Of a stretch of 60,173 bases of DNA, positions 18,411-28,579 are shown piece by piece. This stretch comes from Cyanobacteriota bacterium SRBZ.bins.94.201705 (lineage in GTDB: Bacteria; Cyanobacteriota; Cyanobacteriia; Cyanobacteriales; Cyanobacteriaceae), in the NCBI GenBank assembly GCA_030549855.1, contig JAUQQP010000048.1:1-60173 (forward strand), given 5' to 3'. Within the stretch, counting starts at the first letter, position 1, and each line of letters opens with the position of its first letter. Under the pieces are notes generated by a model. The model ran no database searches, had not been told where the DNA came from, and worked only from the letters and a program-made list of their open reading frames with translations. Both the position numbers and the translations under genes were made by a program.

Positions 18411-19541
18411 ATGAAATATCGCCGTTTCGGTAAAACTGGCCTATATCTCTCGGTTTTCTCCCTGGGGTTGATGCGTTGTTGCTACAGTGAAGAACAAATG
18501 TATGCAACTGTAGCTAAAGCCCTGGCACTGGGAATCAACCATCTGGAAATGGCTAGGGCTTATGGGGATAGTGAATTGTATCTAGGACGTGTTTTAAAAA
18601 GACTCCAATGCCCCAGAGAGAAGGTTATTATAACTACCAAGTTTATCCCAACAGACAAGCCCCAACTGTATCAACAATATCTGGATGAGTCGTTAAAAAG
18701 ACTGCAAGTAGACTATATTGACTGTGTGGCTATTCATGGGGTGAATACCTGGCAACATTTACAGTTGCTGACAAGGGAAAATAGCTGTTTAAGGGTATTG
18801 CAAAAAGCTAAGGAAGCGGGGAAAATTCGTCATATTGGCTTTTCCACCCATGGCACTTCTGATATTATCAAGGCCACTATAGAAACAGGACTGTTTGAGT
18901 TTGTCAACCTCCACTACTACTTCTTCTTCCAACGCCACAACCCCATAGTAGACTTGGCAGACAAAATGGATTTGGGGGTGTTTATCATTTCCCCGGCTGA
19001 TAAGGGAGGACGTTTGTATCAACCTTCTGCTAAACTACAACAAGTCTGTCATCCCTTCCATCCCCTCCTGTTGACTTATCGTTTCCTCCTGGCAGATAAA
19101 CGCATTACTACCTTGAGTTTAGGCGCCAGCAATCCGGGGGAATTGGATTTTCCTCTCTCGGTGGCAGATGAGGATGGACAGTTAACAGTAGAAGAGTCGG
19201 CTGCCTTAGAAAGAATTACCACTACCCTCAAACAAACCCTTGCTACCGACTACTGTGCTCAATGTTATCAGTGTTTGCCCTGTCCAGAGGGGATTAATAT
19301 TCCCGAAATTCTCCGCCTTCGCAACCTAGGGGTGGGGTTAGATATGACAGAATATGCCCAATACCGTTATCAGATGTTTGAAAATGCTGGACACTGGTTT
19401 TGGGGTAAAAAGGGTGACAAATGTACCTCTTGTGGAGATTGTCTACCCCGTTGTCCTTGTCATCTTAACATACCTGAATTGCTAAAAGATGCCCATGCCC
19501 GTTTTAATGGCAGCCCCCGTAGACGTTTATGGGAAGATTGA
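18411..19541 (+). CDS. Aldo/keto reductase with C-terminal ferredoxin-like cysteines
   Basis: NADPH-type oxidoreductase of the aldo/keto reductase fold followed by an iron-sulfur tail. The barrel shows MKYRRFGKTGLYLSVFSLG at the start, then the catalytic tetrad region (LEMARAYGDSE, with Lys in ITTKF and His in VAIHG). The C-terminal 100 residues have CAQCYQCLPCPEGINIPE and CTSCGDCLPRCPCHLNIPELL, enough cysteines for one or two [4Fe-4S] clusters. I chose Met25 of the longer frame as the start because conservation begins there; the longer frame would overlap purL. This fused type is widespread in cyanobacteria and anaerobes; its substrate is unknown. It converges with the ABC ATPase gene, three bases apart. 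Confidence 0.88.
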   Translation: MKYRRFGKTGLYLSVFSLGLMRCCYSEEQMYATVAKALALGINHLEMARAYGDSELYLGRVLKRLQCPREKVIITTKFIPTDKPQLYQQYLDESLKRLQVDYIDCVAIHGVNTWQHLQLLTRENSCLRVLQKAKEAGKIRHIGFSTHGTSDIIKATIETGLFEFVNLHYYFFFQRHNPIVDLADKMDLGVFIISPADKGGRLYQPSAKLQQVCHPFHPLLLTYRFLLADKRITTLSLGASNPGELDFPLSVADEDGQLTVEESAALERITTTLKQTLATDYCAQCYQCLPCPEGINIPEILRLRNLGVGLDMTEYAQYRYQMFENAGHWFWGKKGDKCTSCGDCLPRCPCHLNIPELLKDAHARFNGSPRRRLWED

Positions 19542-19544
19542 CTT

Positions 19545-20483
19545 CTAGGATACCTGTTTATGTCCCAGTTTGAGGAAAATGGTTTCCAAGTCTTCTTTTT
19601 GGCAATGGTAGTTGCAAACGGGAATTCCCTCGACGACTAAAACCCTTAAAAATTCGGCCATATCCTCCTCACTGCCATCAAATTGGAGTTGGTATTCTCT
19701 CCCCTGCTTCTGCCAACCTCTAACATGACGACAATTGTTTAATTGCCTTTCCAGTCTCTCCTCTTCCCCCAACACAGTGATATTTACAAATTTCCTCCCC
19801 AAACGTTGATATAATTCTGCCAAGGGGGCACTTTCCACCAAAAACCCCAATTCCATAATGCCTACTGTTGTACACAACTCGGCTAAATCCGACAATATAT
19901 GAGAGGATATCAGTATCGTCATTCCCGCTTCTTTTAGTATGTTTACAATGTTACAAAACTCTCTACGGGCAAGAGGATCTAGTCCAGATACAGGTTCGTC
20001 CAAAAGTAATACTAAAGGTTGGTGAATAATAGTCCTAGCTAGACTGAGTCGTTGTTTCATCCCCCGGGAGAGGGTAGAAATTTCCGCATTACGTTTATAT
20101 TCCAGTTGTAATAACTCCAAAACCTCCATCTGGCGACGGTGTCGTTGGGAAGGGGGGATGTTGTAAAGACGGGCAAAATAGTCTAGATAGTCGGTAACAG
20201 TTAAATCCTCGTAGAGGGGAAAGTCATCGGGGAGATAGCCGATATACTGTTTAAGGGTAGGACAGTCAACCGACAGTCTTTCGCCAAAAAGATAGATTTC
20301 CCCCCTGCTAGGGGTTTCTGCCGTAGCCAGCATGCGAATTAGGGTAGTCTTACCTGCCCCATTAGGGCCAATTAAACCATAAACCTCCCCCTTTTTCACC
20401 TCCAAATCCACGTTATTGACGGCAATATGTCTGTCAAACCTCTTAGTCAAGCCAACAGTTAAAATGGCAGTCTCTGCTGACAT
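19545..20483 (-). CDS. ABC transporter ATP-binding protein
   Basis: Cytoplasmic ATPase of an ABC exporter-type system (CcmA/NatA-like). In 312 residues it has Walker A GPNGAGKTT near 38-46, the Q-loop GYLPDDFPLYEDLTV, signature LSRGMKQRL near 137, Walker B LLLDEPVSGLDP near 156, and switch His in SSH. A C-terminal 80-residue extension is typical of this subfamily. It is the last gene of a minus-strand operon, 5 bases after queC. No cognate ABC-2 permease is adjacent; the upstream permease in the operon is a peptide-importer (DppB) type that normally uses a different ATPase class, so the partner is unclear. Confidence 0.88.
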   Translation of the reverse strand: MSAETAILTVGLTKRFDRHIAVNNVDLEVKKGEVYGLIGPNGAGKTTLIRMLATAETPSRGEIYLFGERLSVDCPTLKQYIGYLPDDFPLYEDLTVTDYLDYFARLYNIPPSQRHRRQMEVLELLQLEYKRNAEISTLSRGMKQRLSLARTIIHQPLVLLLDEPVSGLDPLARREFCNIVNILKEAGMTILISSHILSDLAELCTTVGIMELGFLVESAPLAELYQRLGRKFVNITVLGEEERLERQLNNCRHVRGWQKQGREYQLQFDGSEEDMAEFLRVLVVEGIPVCNYHCQKEDLETIFLKLGHKQVS

Positions 20484-20488
20484 GGTTT

Positions 20489-21163
20489 CTATCCCCCTCT
20501 GTTAACCAATTCCGGATAGCCAGCTTCTATCAAAGCCTGATTGCGGATACGACAAGAGTCACACACCCCACAGGGTTTTTCTCCTCCTTGATAGCAAGAC
20601 CAGGTTTCTTCTATTGGTACATTTAAACTAATGGCCTTTTTGACTATTTCCACCTTAGACAGGTGCATAAGGGGGGCAACCAATCGTGGGGCTTTCCCTT
20701 CAATGCCTGCCTTGGAAGAGAGATTGGCAAGACGTTGGAAAGCCTCCAGGTATTCTGGACGACAATCGGGGTAGCCAGAATAGTCAATGGCGTTGATGCC
20801 TAGATATATTGCCTCTGCTTCCACCGCCTCTGCCAGGGAAAGGGCAATAGCAATAAATACCGTGTTGCGTCCTGGCACATAGGTAGAGGGGATAATATTA
20901 GGATTAACACCCTCTTGGGGTATAGGCAGGCTAGTGTCAGTGAGAGACGACCCGCCCCAGAGAGAAAGATTCACTTCTACGATAAAATGTCTTTGGATAC
21001 CCAGTTTTGGTGCCAGTTTCTTTGCCGCCTCCAACTCCCTAGCATGTCTTTGGCCATAATAGAAGGATAGCCCAATGGTTTCATAGCCATCCTCCCTGGC
21101 AATTGCCGCACTGGTAGCCGAATCCAAACCCCCAGATAGTAATACTACCGCCAAATTTGCCAT
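20489..21163 (-). CDS. queC: 7-cyano-7-deazaguanine synthase
   Basis: Makes preQ0 (7-cyano-7-deazaguanine) from 7-carboxy-7-deazaguanine, ammonia and ATP, for queuosine tRNA modification or 7-deazaguanine DNA modification. The 224 residues show the PP-loop SGGLDS at 10-15, [11 protein letters not shown] near 38, the motif VPGRN near 104, and the zinc site near the C-terminus with WSCYQGG and CGVCDSC. Length and motifs are complete. It is unusual only for its place: 11 bases downstream of an HlyD-like adaptor gene and 5 bases upstream of an ABC ATPase. No queD, queE, queF or dpd genes are in the window. Confidence 0.95.
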   Translation of the reverse strand: MANLAVVLLSGGLDSATSAAIAREDGYETIGLSFYYGQRHARELEAAKKLAPKLGIQRHFIVEVNLSLWGGSSLTDTSLPIPQEGVNPNIIPSTYVPGRNTVFIAIALSLAEAVEAEAIYLGINAIDYSGYPDCRPEYLEAFQRLANLSSKAGIEGKAPRLVAPLMHLSKVEIVKKAISLNVPIEETWSCYQGGEKPCGVCDSCRIRNQALIEAGYPELVNRGG

Positions 21164-21174
21164 TGCTTTGTGGT

Positions 21175-22917
21175 TTATCTCACCCGCTTGAGGGTGTCTA
21201 CTGTATTGGTGAACAAATCTGTAAATAAACTTAACACGGTTCTTTTTTCCCTTACCTTAATATTAACAGTAACAGACATGCCGGATTGCAATTTTTGGGG
21301 TTGACCTTTTGCCATCAGTTGTTGGGATTCCAAATCGATTTTCACAGGGAAACGATAAAAATTGTAAATTTGGTTTGGTTCCAGGGCATCAGAGCCGACA
21401 AAATATACTGTACCCTTAATATCCCCAAACTCACTATAGGGGAAAGAGTCAATTCTCACATCTGCCTTCTGTCCAACTTCCACAAAACCAATATCCCTGT
21501 TGGTTACATAGACTTCTGCTACCAAGGGATTTTCTGGGCCTGGGTCTGGTACAATCTTTAACATGGTCTCACCCTGTCCAGCCTTAGGCACAAACCCGGG
21601 ATTGGCCTTCAAATCAAATACCACCCCCGACACTGGGGCTTTTAATTCTTGATACTTGATTGTCTGTTTGGCCGCACTTATTTGTCCGTTTAATTCCGCT
21701 ATTTTCTTCTCATTTTCTAAGATTAATTTGTTGATTTGACTGTCTATATCGGCAAGGCGTTTTAAGTTTTCTGCCAGACGCTCTCTGACTTCCTTTCTGG
21801 TAACCTCAAGGGTATTTTGGTACTTCTGTTGTGCCTGACGAATGTTAGCAAGAATCCGCTCATTTTCCTCCTGCAGTTGTCCTATTTCCGCTAAGCGGTT
21901 TTGGATTTGTTGTTGCTGTTTTTTCCTCTCAATTTCTCCATCAGCCCTAATTTGTACTAATTCCTTTTGGCTACTCATTACCCGTTGTTTTTGCCTTTCC
22001 AATTGCAATTTAGCCAAGGCACCTTCTTCGGCAAGAGGAGAGAGGGTATCCAGAATATTTTGGTCTATTTTTAGTATCTCTTCTGCCTTAGCAATTGCCT
22101 GTCGATTACGTTGTTCAATTTCTCGTAGCACGCGCCTATCTTCTTCTAGTTGTTGCCGGGCATTGTCAAGTCTAACCTGATTTTGCAGAAGTTGGTGTTG
22201 CCACTGGGCAATTTCCCATTTAGCAGCCAAGGCGCGAGAATCCAATTCCCTCAGGAGAGTCTCTAGTCTTGCCCTTTCGGAAGGGGAGAGGGCGTTGGTA
22301 TTCTTATTCTCTCCCAAAAATACCTCAAAAAGTTGGTTTTCTGCTACCAAAGCTACCCTATTTAGTGCCAAAGCCGAGATTTCTGCCGGTAAATTCAGTT
22401 TGGACAATTCCCTTTCCACACTATCTGGGGCAACCTGACTACCGACGAGTTTACGGTAGAATTGATTTTCCTGTAAAAGGGTGTTTTTGATTTTCTCCAA
22501 AGATTGCAATTGGGCTTGGCTAGCCTCAGAGTCAAATACCAAAAGGGTTTGGCCTTGTTTGACATGTTGTCCATCTTTGATTTTTACCTCCCTTACCACC
22601 CCTGACAAAGGCGCCTGGATTTCCTTAACTGTGCCCTTTGGCTTCAATTGCCCTCTTGCCGTCACCACTTGCTCAATTTCGGCGGTAGCTGCCCACACGA
22701 TGCTACATACAGTTACCCCCATCAGACTCCAGGCAGTAGCCCTCGACCATACTGGTGTAGGTTTTAAAACTACGTCTTGTTCAAAGTCTGACAAGTCCAG
22801 GTTGATTTCCCTTGTATCTTCTCTCTGGTTGCTGTCATACACCACAGCTGCCCTAGACAAGTCGTCCATCCTCCCCTTGCCATTCTTCTCGTTTTGTCTG
22901 TTTTCCGTTTGCACCAT
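21175..22917 (-). CDS. HlyD-family membrane fusion protein
   Basis: Periplasmic adaptor of a type I-like secretion or efflux system, anchored by one N-terminal helix. The 580 residues comprise a cytoplasmic tail (1-65), membrane segment (about 66-82), lipoyl half-motif [20 protein letters not shown] (from about residue 98), a very long alpha-helical coiled-coil hairpin (about 125-420, rich in Q, E, R and K), the second lipoyl half ([19 protein letters not shown]) and a C-terminal beta barrel with [20 protein letters not shown]. It is longer than typical HlyD (about 480). It is 29 bases downstream of the peptide-type permease and 11 upstream of queC. No inner-membrane exporter or outer-membrane TolC partner is adjacent, so its cargo is unknown. 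Confidence 0.9.
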   Translation of the reverse strand: MVQTENRQNEKNGKGRMDDLSRAAVVYDSNQREDTREINLDLSDFEQDVVLKPTPVWSRATAWSLMGVTVCSIVWAATAEIEQVVTARGQLKPKGTVKEIQAPLSGVVREVKIKDGQHVKQGQTLLVFDSEASQAQLQSLEKIKNTLLQENQFYRKLVGSQVAPDSVERELSKLNLPAEISALALNRVALVAENQLFEVFLGENKNTNALSPSERARLETLLRELDSRALAAKWEIAQWQHQLLQNQVRLDNARQQLEEDRRVLREIEQRNRQAIAKAEEILKIDQNILDTLSPLAEEGALAKLQLERQKQRVMSSQKELVQIRADGEIERKKQQQQIQNRLAEIGQLQEENERILANIRQAQQKYQNTLEVTRKEVRERLAENLKRLADIDSQINKLILENEKKIAELNGQISAAKQTIKYQELKAPVSGVVFDLKANPGFVPKAGQGETMLKIVPDPGPENPLVAEVYVTNRDIGFVEVGQKADVRIDSFPYSEFGDIKGTVYFVGSDALEPNQIYNFYRFPVKIDLESQQLMAKGQPQKLQSGMSVTVNIKVREKRTVLSLFTDLFTNTVDTLKRVR

Positions 22918-22946
22918 AGTCCCTCTCCTATTATCCTGGTTATAGT

Positions 22947-23924
22947 TTAGTCCATGTTATCCAAACGGATACGTGGGTCTACAAAAGTTAATAGAATATC
23001 TGCTATCAGGTTACCCAGAATTAACATGGTAGCCCCCATCATCAGACTTGCCATCACCAAATACTTATCTTGGGCTTGTAATGCCTGGAGGGTAAGTTTT
23101 CCTAAACCTGGCCAGTTGAAGAAGTATTCGGCAATAAATGAACCACTCAACAAACTTGCAAATTCAAACCCCAGAAGGGTTATAAGGGGATTGATAGCAT
23201 TGCGTAGGGCATGGACATAAATTACCCTGTTTTCTGGTAATCCCTTTGCCCTTGCAGTCCTTATGTACTCTTGTCTTAATACATCCAACATTTGTCCCCT
23301 GGTAATCCTCTGTAAGCCGGCAAAACTAGTAATAGTAAGGGCGATGGTAGGCATGATCATATGCCAGGCAATATCCATAATTTTCTCCCACCTAGACATC
23401 TCACTGTGATTGATGCTAGTCATGCCGCCTACTGGCAGAAGAGGGGAGAGATTTTGTGCTACAATCAACAGCAACAAAGCAGTGATAAAACTGGGCAGTC
23501 CTTGACCAATGTAGCTGATTACCCTTAGAATTCTATCCACAAGGCTATTTTGGTTAACTGCCCCTATAATTCCAAGGGGTATGGCTATTGACCAGGTTAG
23601 AATCAAAGAGGAAATAGCCAGCAATAGAGTAGCGGGGATTCTCTCCAGGATTAGACTAGAAACAGGGCGGAAATAGACAAAACTTTGGCCGAAGTCAAAC
23701 CTTGTCACCACCTGTTTTAACCACAGCCAGTATTGTTCAATAGCCGGTTTATCTAAGCCGAAGCGTATTCTTAATTCTTCAATTGTCTCAGGGGAAATAG
23801 TAGGATTTTGACGCAAATTATCCAGATAATCCCCCGGCGTCAGCTGACTGACGGCAAAACACAGTACTGATGCTAACCACAAGGTCAATATACCCTGTAG
23901 GAGGCGTTTAAAAATATACCACAT
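22947..23924 (-). CDS. Peptide/nickel-type ABC permease (DppB/OppB family)
   Basis: Inner-membrane permease of the dipeptide/oligopeptide/nickel importer family. In 325 residues it has the N-terminal helix typical of DppB (WYIFKRLLQGILTLWLASVL), the periplasmic loop with LTPGDYLDNLR and RFGLDKP, and the conserved loop EYIRTARAKGLPENRVIYVH near 215-234, plus a C-terminal DPRIRLD tail characteristic of the family. It is the first gene of the minus-strand operon that continues to the HlyD-like, queC and ATPase genes. The second permease (DppC) and binding protein are not beside it; in many cyanobacteria these genes are scattered. Substrate not inferred. Confidence 0.9.
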   Translation of the reverse strand: MWYIFKRLLQGILTLWLASVLCFAVSQLTPGDYLDNLRQNPTISPETIEELRIRFGLDKPAIEQYWLWLKQVVTRFDFGQSFVYFRPVSSLILERIPATLLLAISSLILTWSIAIPLGIIGAVNQNSLVDRILRVISYIGQGLPSFITALLLLIVAQNLSPLLPVGGMTSINHSEMSRWEKIMDIAWHMIMPTIALTITSFAGLQRITRGQMLDVLRQEYIRTARAKGLPENRVIYVHALRNAINPLITLLGFEFASLLSGSFIAEYFFNWPGLGKLTLQALQAQDKYLVMASLMMGATMLILGNLIADILLTFVDPRIRLDNMD

Positions 23925-23983
23925 CTTCAGTTATTTTTTGTCTACAATAGCTTTTAAATACCTCCGGCAACTGCTATAAATAT

Positions 23984-24550
23984 ATGGACTTGTTAGACAG
24001 AATAAACTGGACAATCTTAGCCGATATAAAGGAGTTAAAACCACATTTTTCCCAAGATTTCCGTGCCTTTAAACGGCTGATTATAGAGTATATCACCTTT
24101 TGGGTTACTTTGGACAAGGAAAATTTAGACAAACTAGCCATCCTCAGGGCATTAGAGGTTACCAACGGCTGCACTCAATGGGCCTATCGGCGAAGAGACA
24201 AGGACTGTCTACCGGTAGAATCTACTAGAAAATGTATGATTCTTTCCATGTCTTCTATCAAAAATAAGAGGATACCCCTAAAGGGTTATACAATCACTTT
24301 TGCCCCAGAAATAGCCAAGCTGATAGACGAAGGAAGAGATTTATATATCCAGGCATTTAAAAAAAATTTAGCGGAGAAAGAAAGAGAATTTTATGCCCTG
24401 TCTACAGCACAGTTTCTAGTATATGGTAGGGAAAGAATGGATAGAGCCTTTGATATAATCCAGGAAAATTTTGGGGAAATATTTGCCCATTTTATAGACA
24501 AAGGCAGAAAATATGTTCAACCCTATCTAGATGCCATTGGCGAGTTATAA
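23984..24550 (+). CDS. Conserved hypothetical protein, unknown function
   Basis: I do not recognise this 188-residue protein. It appears soluble and mostly alpha-helical, with a basic and tryptophan-containing middle (TQWAYRRRDKDCLPVESTRK near 63-82) and a helical C-terminal half rich in Phe, Tyr and Lys. No signal peptide, membrane segment or nucleotide motif is visible. Codon use and composition look like those of neighbours, which supports a real gene. It is divergent from the DppB-like operon (59 bases between starts) and ends 59 bases before aspS in the same direction. Confidence 0.65.
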   Translation: MDLLDRINWTILADIKELKPHFSQDFRAFKRLIIEYITFWVTLDKENLDKLAILRALEVTNGCTQWAYRRRDKDCLPVESTRKCMILSMSSIKNKRIPLKGYTITFAPEIAKLIDEGRDLYIQAFKKNLAEKEREFYALSTAQFLVYGRERMDRAFDIIQENFGEIFAHFIDKGRKYVQPYLDAIGEL

Positions 24551-24609
24551 TAGGGGGTTTGTACAGTCCGGCAATAGGAAAGTAGTCCAGGAAGACAAAT
24601 AACTCTATT

Positions 24610-26397
24610 ATGCGTACGAATTACTGTGGTGAATTGGGTTTAGAGCATCTTGACAAAATTGTAACTCTATATGGCTGGGTTGATCGCCGTAGAGACCATG
24701 GAGGTGTTATCTTTATTGATCTGCGAGATAAAACCGGTATAGTGCAAATAGTAAGTGACCCTCAGCGTACTCCTAAATCATACAAGTGTGCTGAAAGGCT
24801 GAGAAGTGAATATGTAGTAAGGGTAACAGGAAAAGTAAGCAAGAGGCCAACAGAGTCAGTAAACCCCAAGCTGGCAACGGGGGAGATAGAGGTATATGCC
24901 ACGGAGATTGAGGTGTTAAACGAGGTAAGGAAACAGTTGCCCTTTGCCATTTCCAGTGTAGACGAGGAGAATGTAAGGGAGGAGTTGCGCTTAAAATACC
25001 GTTATCTAGACTTACGACGGGAAAGAATGAGTCGCAACCTCCAACTACGACATCAAGTAGTCAAGGCTATACGTCGTTTCTTGGAGGATGAGCATCATTT
25101 CATAGAGGTAGAAACGCCCATACTAACAAAGTCTACACCAGAAGGGGCTCGCGATTATCTAGTCCCTTCCAGAGTTAATGAAGGGTTGTGGTATGCCCTA
25201 CCCCAGTCGCCTCAGTTATTCAAGCAGTTACTAATGGTAGCAGGATGTGACCGTTACTATCAGATTGCCCGTTGTTTCCGAGACGAGGATTTACGGGCAG
25301 ATAGACAACCGGAATTCACCCAATTAGACATGGAAATGAGTTTCATGAGTCTAGATGAAATTTTAGAACTCAATGAGGCATTAATTTGTCATGTTTTCAA
25401 GACGGTAAAGGATATTGACTTGCCTCGCCCCTTTCCTCGTCTTACCTATGCCGAAGCCATGAGTCGTTATGGCACTGACCGTCCCGATACCCGTTTTGGT
25501 CTAGAATTAGTAGACGTATCAGACATAGTGAGAGACTGTGGCTTTAGGGTATTTGCTGATGCCGTTAAGCATGGGGGTATAGTAAAAGTTTTACCCATAC
25601 CCCAGGGGGAGAAAATTTCCAACGTCCGAATAAAACCCGGGGGAGACTTATTCAAAGAAGCCACTATTGCTGGTGCCAAGGGAATCGCCTATATTCGTGT
25701 TAAAGAGGGTGGACAGATAGACACCATTGGTGCCATCAAAGACAACCTTTCTTCCTCCCAGAAACAGGAATTGTTAGAGAAAACTGGGGCGAAGGCGGGG
25801 TATTTGTTGTTGTTTGCCGCTGGCAGTTTCGAGATTGTTAACAAGACGCTGGATAGACTGCGTTTAGCCATTGGTAGGGAATTAGGGTTGATAGACGAAA
25901 ACAAAATCAACCTGGTGTGGATAACAGACTTTCCCATGTTTGAGTGGAATGAGGAGGAAAAAAGACTAGAGGCATTACACCATCCCTTTACCGCACCACA
26001 TCCAGACGACTTAGATGACTTGCCCAATGCCAGGGCGCTAGCCTACGATTTAGTGTTAAATGGGGTAGAAATTGGCGGTGGCAGCCTGAGAATTTATCAG
26101 AAAGAGATACAGGAAAAGGTGTTTGCCACCATCGGCTTGTCTCCAGAAGAAGCCAGAAACAAATTCGGCTTTTTGCTAGAAGCCTTTGAATATGGTGCAC
26201 CACCCCACGGCGGTATTGCCTATGGTTTAGATCGTTTAGTAATGCTGATGGCGGGGGAAAATTCTATAAGGGATGTAATCGCCTTCCCCAAAACCCAACA
26301 GGCATGCTGTCTGCTTACTGGTGCCCCCAGTGAGGTAGAAGAAAAACAACTGCAGGAATTACACATCGTCTCTACTGTTAAACCCAAACAAGAATAG
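24610..26397 (+). CDS. aspS: Aspartyl-tRNA synthetase, bacterial type
   Basis: Class II synthetase that charges tRNA-Asp, or tRNA-Asp plus tRNA-Asn in organisms lacking AsnRS. The 595-residue length is that of the bacterial enzyme with the inserted GAD domain. Visible parts are the N-terminal OB fold ([21 protein letters not shown] near 19-39), motif 1 near [20 protein letters not shown], motif 2 [19 protein letters not shown] near 220, the GAD insert, and motif 3 [13 protein letters not shown] near 538. Start ATG 24610 matches relatives. A stem with arms GGCTAC (26433-26438) and GTAGCC (26466-26471) lies just downstream, without a U-tract. Confidence 0.96.
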   Translation: MRTNYCGELGLEHLDKIVTLYGWVDRRRDHGGVIFIDLRDKTGIVQIVSDPQRTPKSYKCAERLRSEYVVRVTGKVSKRPTESVNPKLATGEIEVYATEIEVLNEVRKQLPFAISSVDEENVREELRLKYRYLDLRRERMSRNLQLRHQVVKAIRRFLEDEHHFIEVETPILTKSTPEGARDYLVPSRVNEGLWYALPQSPQLFKQLLMVAGCDRYYQIARCFRDEDLRADRQPEFTQLDMEMSFMSLDEILELNEALICHVFKTVKDIDLPRPFPRLTYAEAMSRYGTDRPDTRFGLELVDVSDIVRDCGFRVFADAVKHGGIVKVLPIPQGEKISNVRIKPGGDLFKEATIAGAKGIAYIRVKEGGQIDTIGAIKDNLSSSQKQELLEKTGAKAGYLLLFAAGSFEIVNKTLDRLRLAIGRELGLIDENKINLVWITDFPMFEWNEEEKRLEALHHPFTAPHPDDLDDLPNARALAYDLVLNGVEIGGGSLRIYQKEIQEKVFATIGLSPEEARNKFGFLLEAFEYGAPPHGGIAYGLDRLVMLMAGENSIRDVIAFPKTQQACCLLTGAPSEVEEKQLQELHIVSTVKPKQE

Positions 26398-26610
26398 CCA
26401 GACATCAGGGGTAGGCACTAGTTTCTCATAGCGGCTACGGGTTTCAATAGTTTCCTTCCTTGCCTGTAGCCCCGCTTCATCGTCAATCCCCCCTGTCATT
26501 ACCAACCCTTTTAGCCCAATTTCATTCCACCCAGTCTGTCTGGCCACTATTAAATTACACCATAGGCACACATGTTTCACTAGAATAAGAATTATTACAA
26601 TATCTTCACA

Positions 26611-26740
26611 ATAGGCCCTAAAAATCCCCCCCGGGGGCATCTGAAAACTCATTCTTCCTGCTACCATGGACTAAAATCGCCCCTTTTCCTTGTCTAATTT
26701 TGTAACTTCATACTACAACCAGTGGGCAAGACCAGGTTTT
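26611..26740. repeat. Two-copy GC-palindromic repeat, copy A
   Basis: Shares with copy B the blocks AATCCCCCC-GGGGGCATCTGAAA, TTCCTGCTACCAT, AAAT-n-GCC and AATTTTGTAAC in the same order and spacing over about 120 bases, by eye about 70-75% identical. In this copy the central GC palindrome is slightly imperfect (seven C then five G). Confidence 0.8.
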
Positions 26741-26778
26741 GTTTCTAAAAATTAAGAGATATTAAAGTTTCTTCAAAA

Positions 26779-26910
26779 ATAGCCAGAAAATCCCCCCGGG
26801 GGGCATCTGAAACTCCAGTTTTCCTGCTACCATTGAGGAAAATGGCCTGGTTCCGTGTCCAATTTTTGTAACCTTTGTACACATCAGAGGGTGGTGGGGA
26901 AGGCTTTTAT
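26779..26910. repeat. Two-copy GC-palindromic repeat, copy B
   Basis: Second copy of the element above, in direct orientation about 165 bases downstream. It contains a perfect 12-bp palindrome CCCCCCGGGGGG at 26792-26803. No transposase or terminal inverted repeats are visible, so it looks like a dispersed or tandemly duplicated small intergenic element. Confidence 0.8.
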
Positions 26911-27593
26911 TTTTTACTGGTGGCGTTTCACCTCTCCCGTCTTGTTGCCACTGCCTCCTGGCGCCCTTTAGGCCTTTATTTGCTGGTACAAGTGGACAAG
27001 GGAGACTGGATTGGACCAAGGTTGGTGGCACTGTCCATCCGTTTTTGAAGCTGCAGTCTGAACACAAAAAAGGGAGAAGTGGGCATTTTTTCTAAAATCA
27101 TCTGGTACAATTACAAGACTTTCTGGTAGAACTAAAAGAGTCCTGGGGAAATATCTATACAGGGTAAGTCTCGTTCTGCCTGGAAATGGAAGTGCCCTTG
27201 GATAGGTACAGCAAGTTAAACAGAGGTATGGCCTTACTCTATTAACAAAGAATCAAAGCCTATTATAAAACACCCACAATAAGCCGCCCATTTTGGTCAA
27301 TGGAAAGAAAGACTGGACAGAAATGTTATAAATCCACCTTTGGGTAAAAATATCCCCGGGATAGTTGACTTACACACAGGGGAAATGTAAAAAGTTAGGC
27401 AAATTTTTAAAAACACCTCCCACAGTAACCCAGACGGGGAATTTTATCGACTAACCGGGCAGTATTAGTAGCATTAAGAGGGGGAGTGGTTGTTAGCTAT
27501 TTATTTTATTTACCTCTAGCAAAAGAGTAACACCCTACACTCTCTTTCGAGTTTTAACCCACATAATACTTGGCCTACCCCTTCGAAGCCGCC

Positions 27594-27720
27594 TGACAAT
27601 TTCTTAGAAAAGATTATACTTGATTTACTTGTCAGGTAGCTGTACACATTAGAATTTAGAGATAAAAACCCATGGCTGCGGTGGGATTTGAACTGTGAAT
27701 ATGCCGGAATCCCCACCTGT
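27594..27720 (-). pseudogene. tRNA-like remnant with duplicated tRNA flank
   Basis: Read on the minus strand, 27672-27720 contains a T-loop TTCAAAT followed by CCCACCGCAGCCA, as at the 3' end of a tRNA, but the T-stem does not pair and no matching 5' acceptor arm is present upstream. The sequence to its left (27594-27660) resembles the 3' flank of the real tRNA-Arg at 28293-28400: both have TGACAATTTCTTA and GATT-n-ACTTGTCAG-n-T-n-GCT in the same order. I read it as an eroded tRNA plus flank duplication or an attachment-site relic. Confidence 0.4.
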
Positions 27721-28292
27721 GACTATTGAAAAACTATATCTATTCTCTCCTTTACGTCGGATAGAAATGAAGAGAATAAACATGAGCAGTAGGATAAAAA
27801 GCCAGTTAGGGAAGAGACAAACAAAATATAAAAATGGGACAGGGAAGAGGATAGTACAAACATAAAAAACCAGATGAATAAAGACATAAACTCGAAACTA
27901 TGTGAAGCGGGAGGTAAGAAGATAACATTAACATCTCCACAGGGGAAAAAGTTGAGGCAAAGAATGATAACAGAGGTAGCAGTGATAGCGAGGGAGAAAA
28001 ACAAGTGCATGAGGGGGGAAATATTATTGCACAGTCCTATTTATTTCCCTCTTACTAGCCATCTATTTCCTCAGTGTTAATGTATCTAATTAATTCCCCT
28101 ATTTGTAGTAAATTTGAAGCTCAAACTGTCTAGGATTTTTTCCTGAAATGTGGACACACTATATCTACGGAGATACCCCCATATAGGGGGAAGAAATTGG
28201 CATGTCACTAGTTGGGGCTAAATGGTATCAAATATCTCCCCTAATGTATAACAATCCCAAAAACGCCCCATATAAGAAGTTAATGTGGTGCT
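27721..28292. other. Gene-free segment between the two tRNA-linked repeats
   Basis: About 570 bases with no supportable gene. A hydrophobic 95-codon frame on the minus strand (27723-28010) exists, but it begins in the tRNA-like remnant's edge, has low-complexity TTT/CTC-rich codons, and shows no family features. An inverted pair around 28150-28195 (CATATAGG-type) is weak. Nothing else is seen. Confidence 0.4.
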
Positions 28293-28411
28293 TGACAATT
28301 TCTTATACGTTGTGTTACACAAACAGGTAATGGTCGAAACTTGGTCGAAAACCTTTAGTCGATTCACTTGTCAGATGGCTAACACCATTGATTTTTGGAC
28401 AGGAAAGCCCA

Positions 28412-28484
28412 CGAGTACGGAGGGAGTCGAACCCCCGACCACCAGAACCGGAATCTGGCGCTCTATCCTCTGAGCTACGTACCC
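28412..28484 (-). tRNA. tRNA-Arg (anticodon CCG)
   Basis: The minus strand folds as a complete cloverleaf: acceptor GGGTACG pairs with CGTACTC (one G-U), D arm GCTC/GAGC, anticodon arm CCAGA-TTCCGGT-TCTGG giving anticodon CCG, short variable loop, and T arm GGGGG-TTCGACT-CCCTC. Discriminator base is G and CCA is not encoded, which is common in cyanobacteria. It decodes CGG arginine codons. Downstream on the minus strand lies the flank repeat shared with 27594-27660. Confidence 0.93.
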
Positions 28485-28579
28485 ATAATGAGGCATCGTG
28501 ATATAATAATAGCACATTTAGGCGAATATCAGCCACCCGTCCTGGAAAAAAAGGGAAATCGTGGCTGACAGGCTATCAC

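Larger units (their letters stand above)
26398..27590. other. Gene-poor region downstream of aspS
   Basis: About 1.2 kb with no credible gene. Two open frames on the minus strand share a short peptide only because they cross two copies of the same DNA repeat (26611-26740 and 26779-26910). The rest, about 26911-27590, has no recognised family, RNA or repeat features. It may contain decayed sequence. Confidence 0.5.

Noticed and set aside
22481-22945. Plus-strand frame antisense to the HlyD-like gene
   Set aside because: Runs antisense to the complete coding domains of the HlyD-like protein; typical mirror frame.
26359-27067. Two minus-strand open frames sharing a peptide (MVAG...QMPPGGIF)
   Set aside because: The shared peptide comes from the two DNA repeat copies; the rest of each frame is unrelated, and no ribosome binding site supports them.
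27723-28010. Hydrophobic 95-codon frame on the minus strand
   Set aside because: Low-complexity TTT/CTC-rich codons, no family features, and it lies in decayed sequence between the tRNA-linked repeats.
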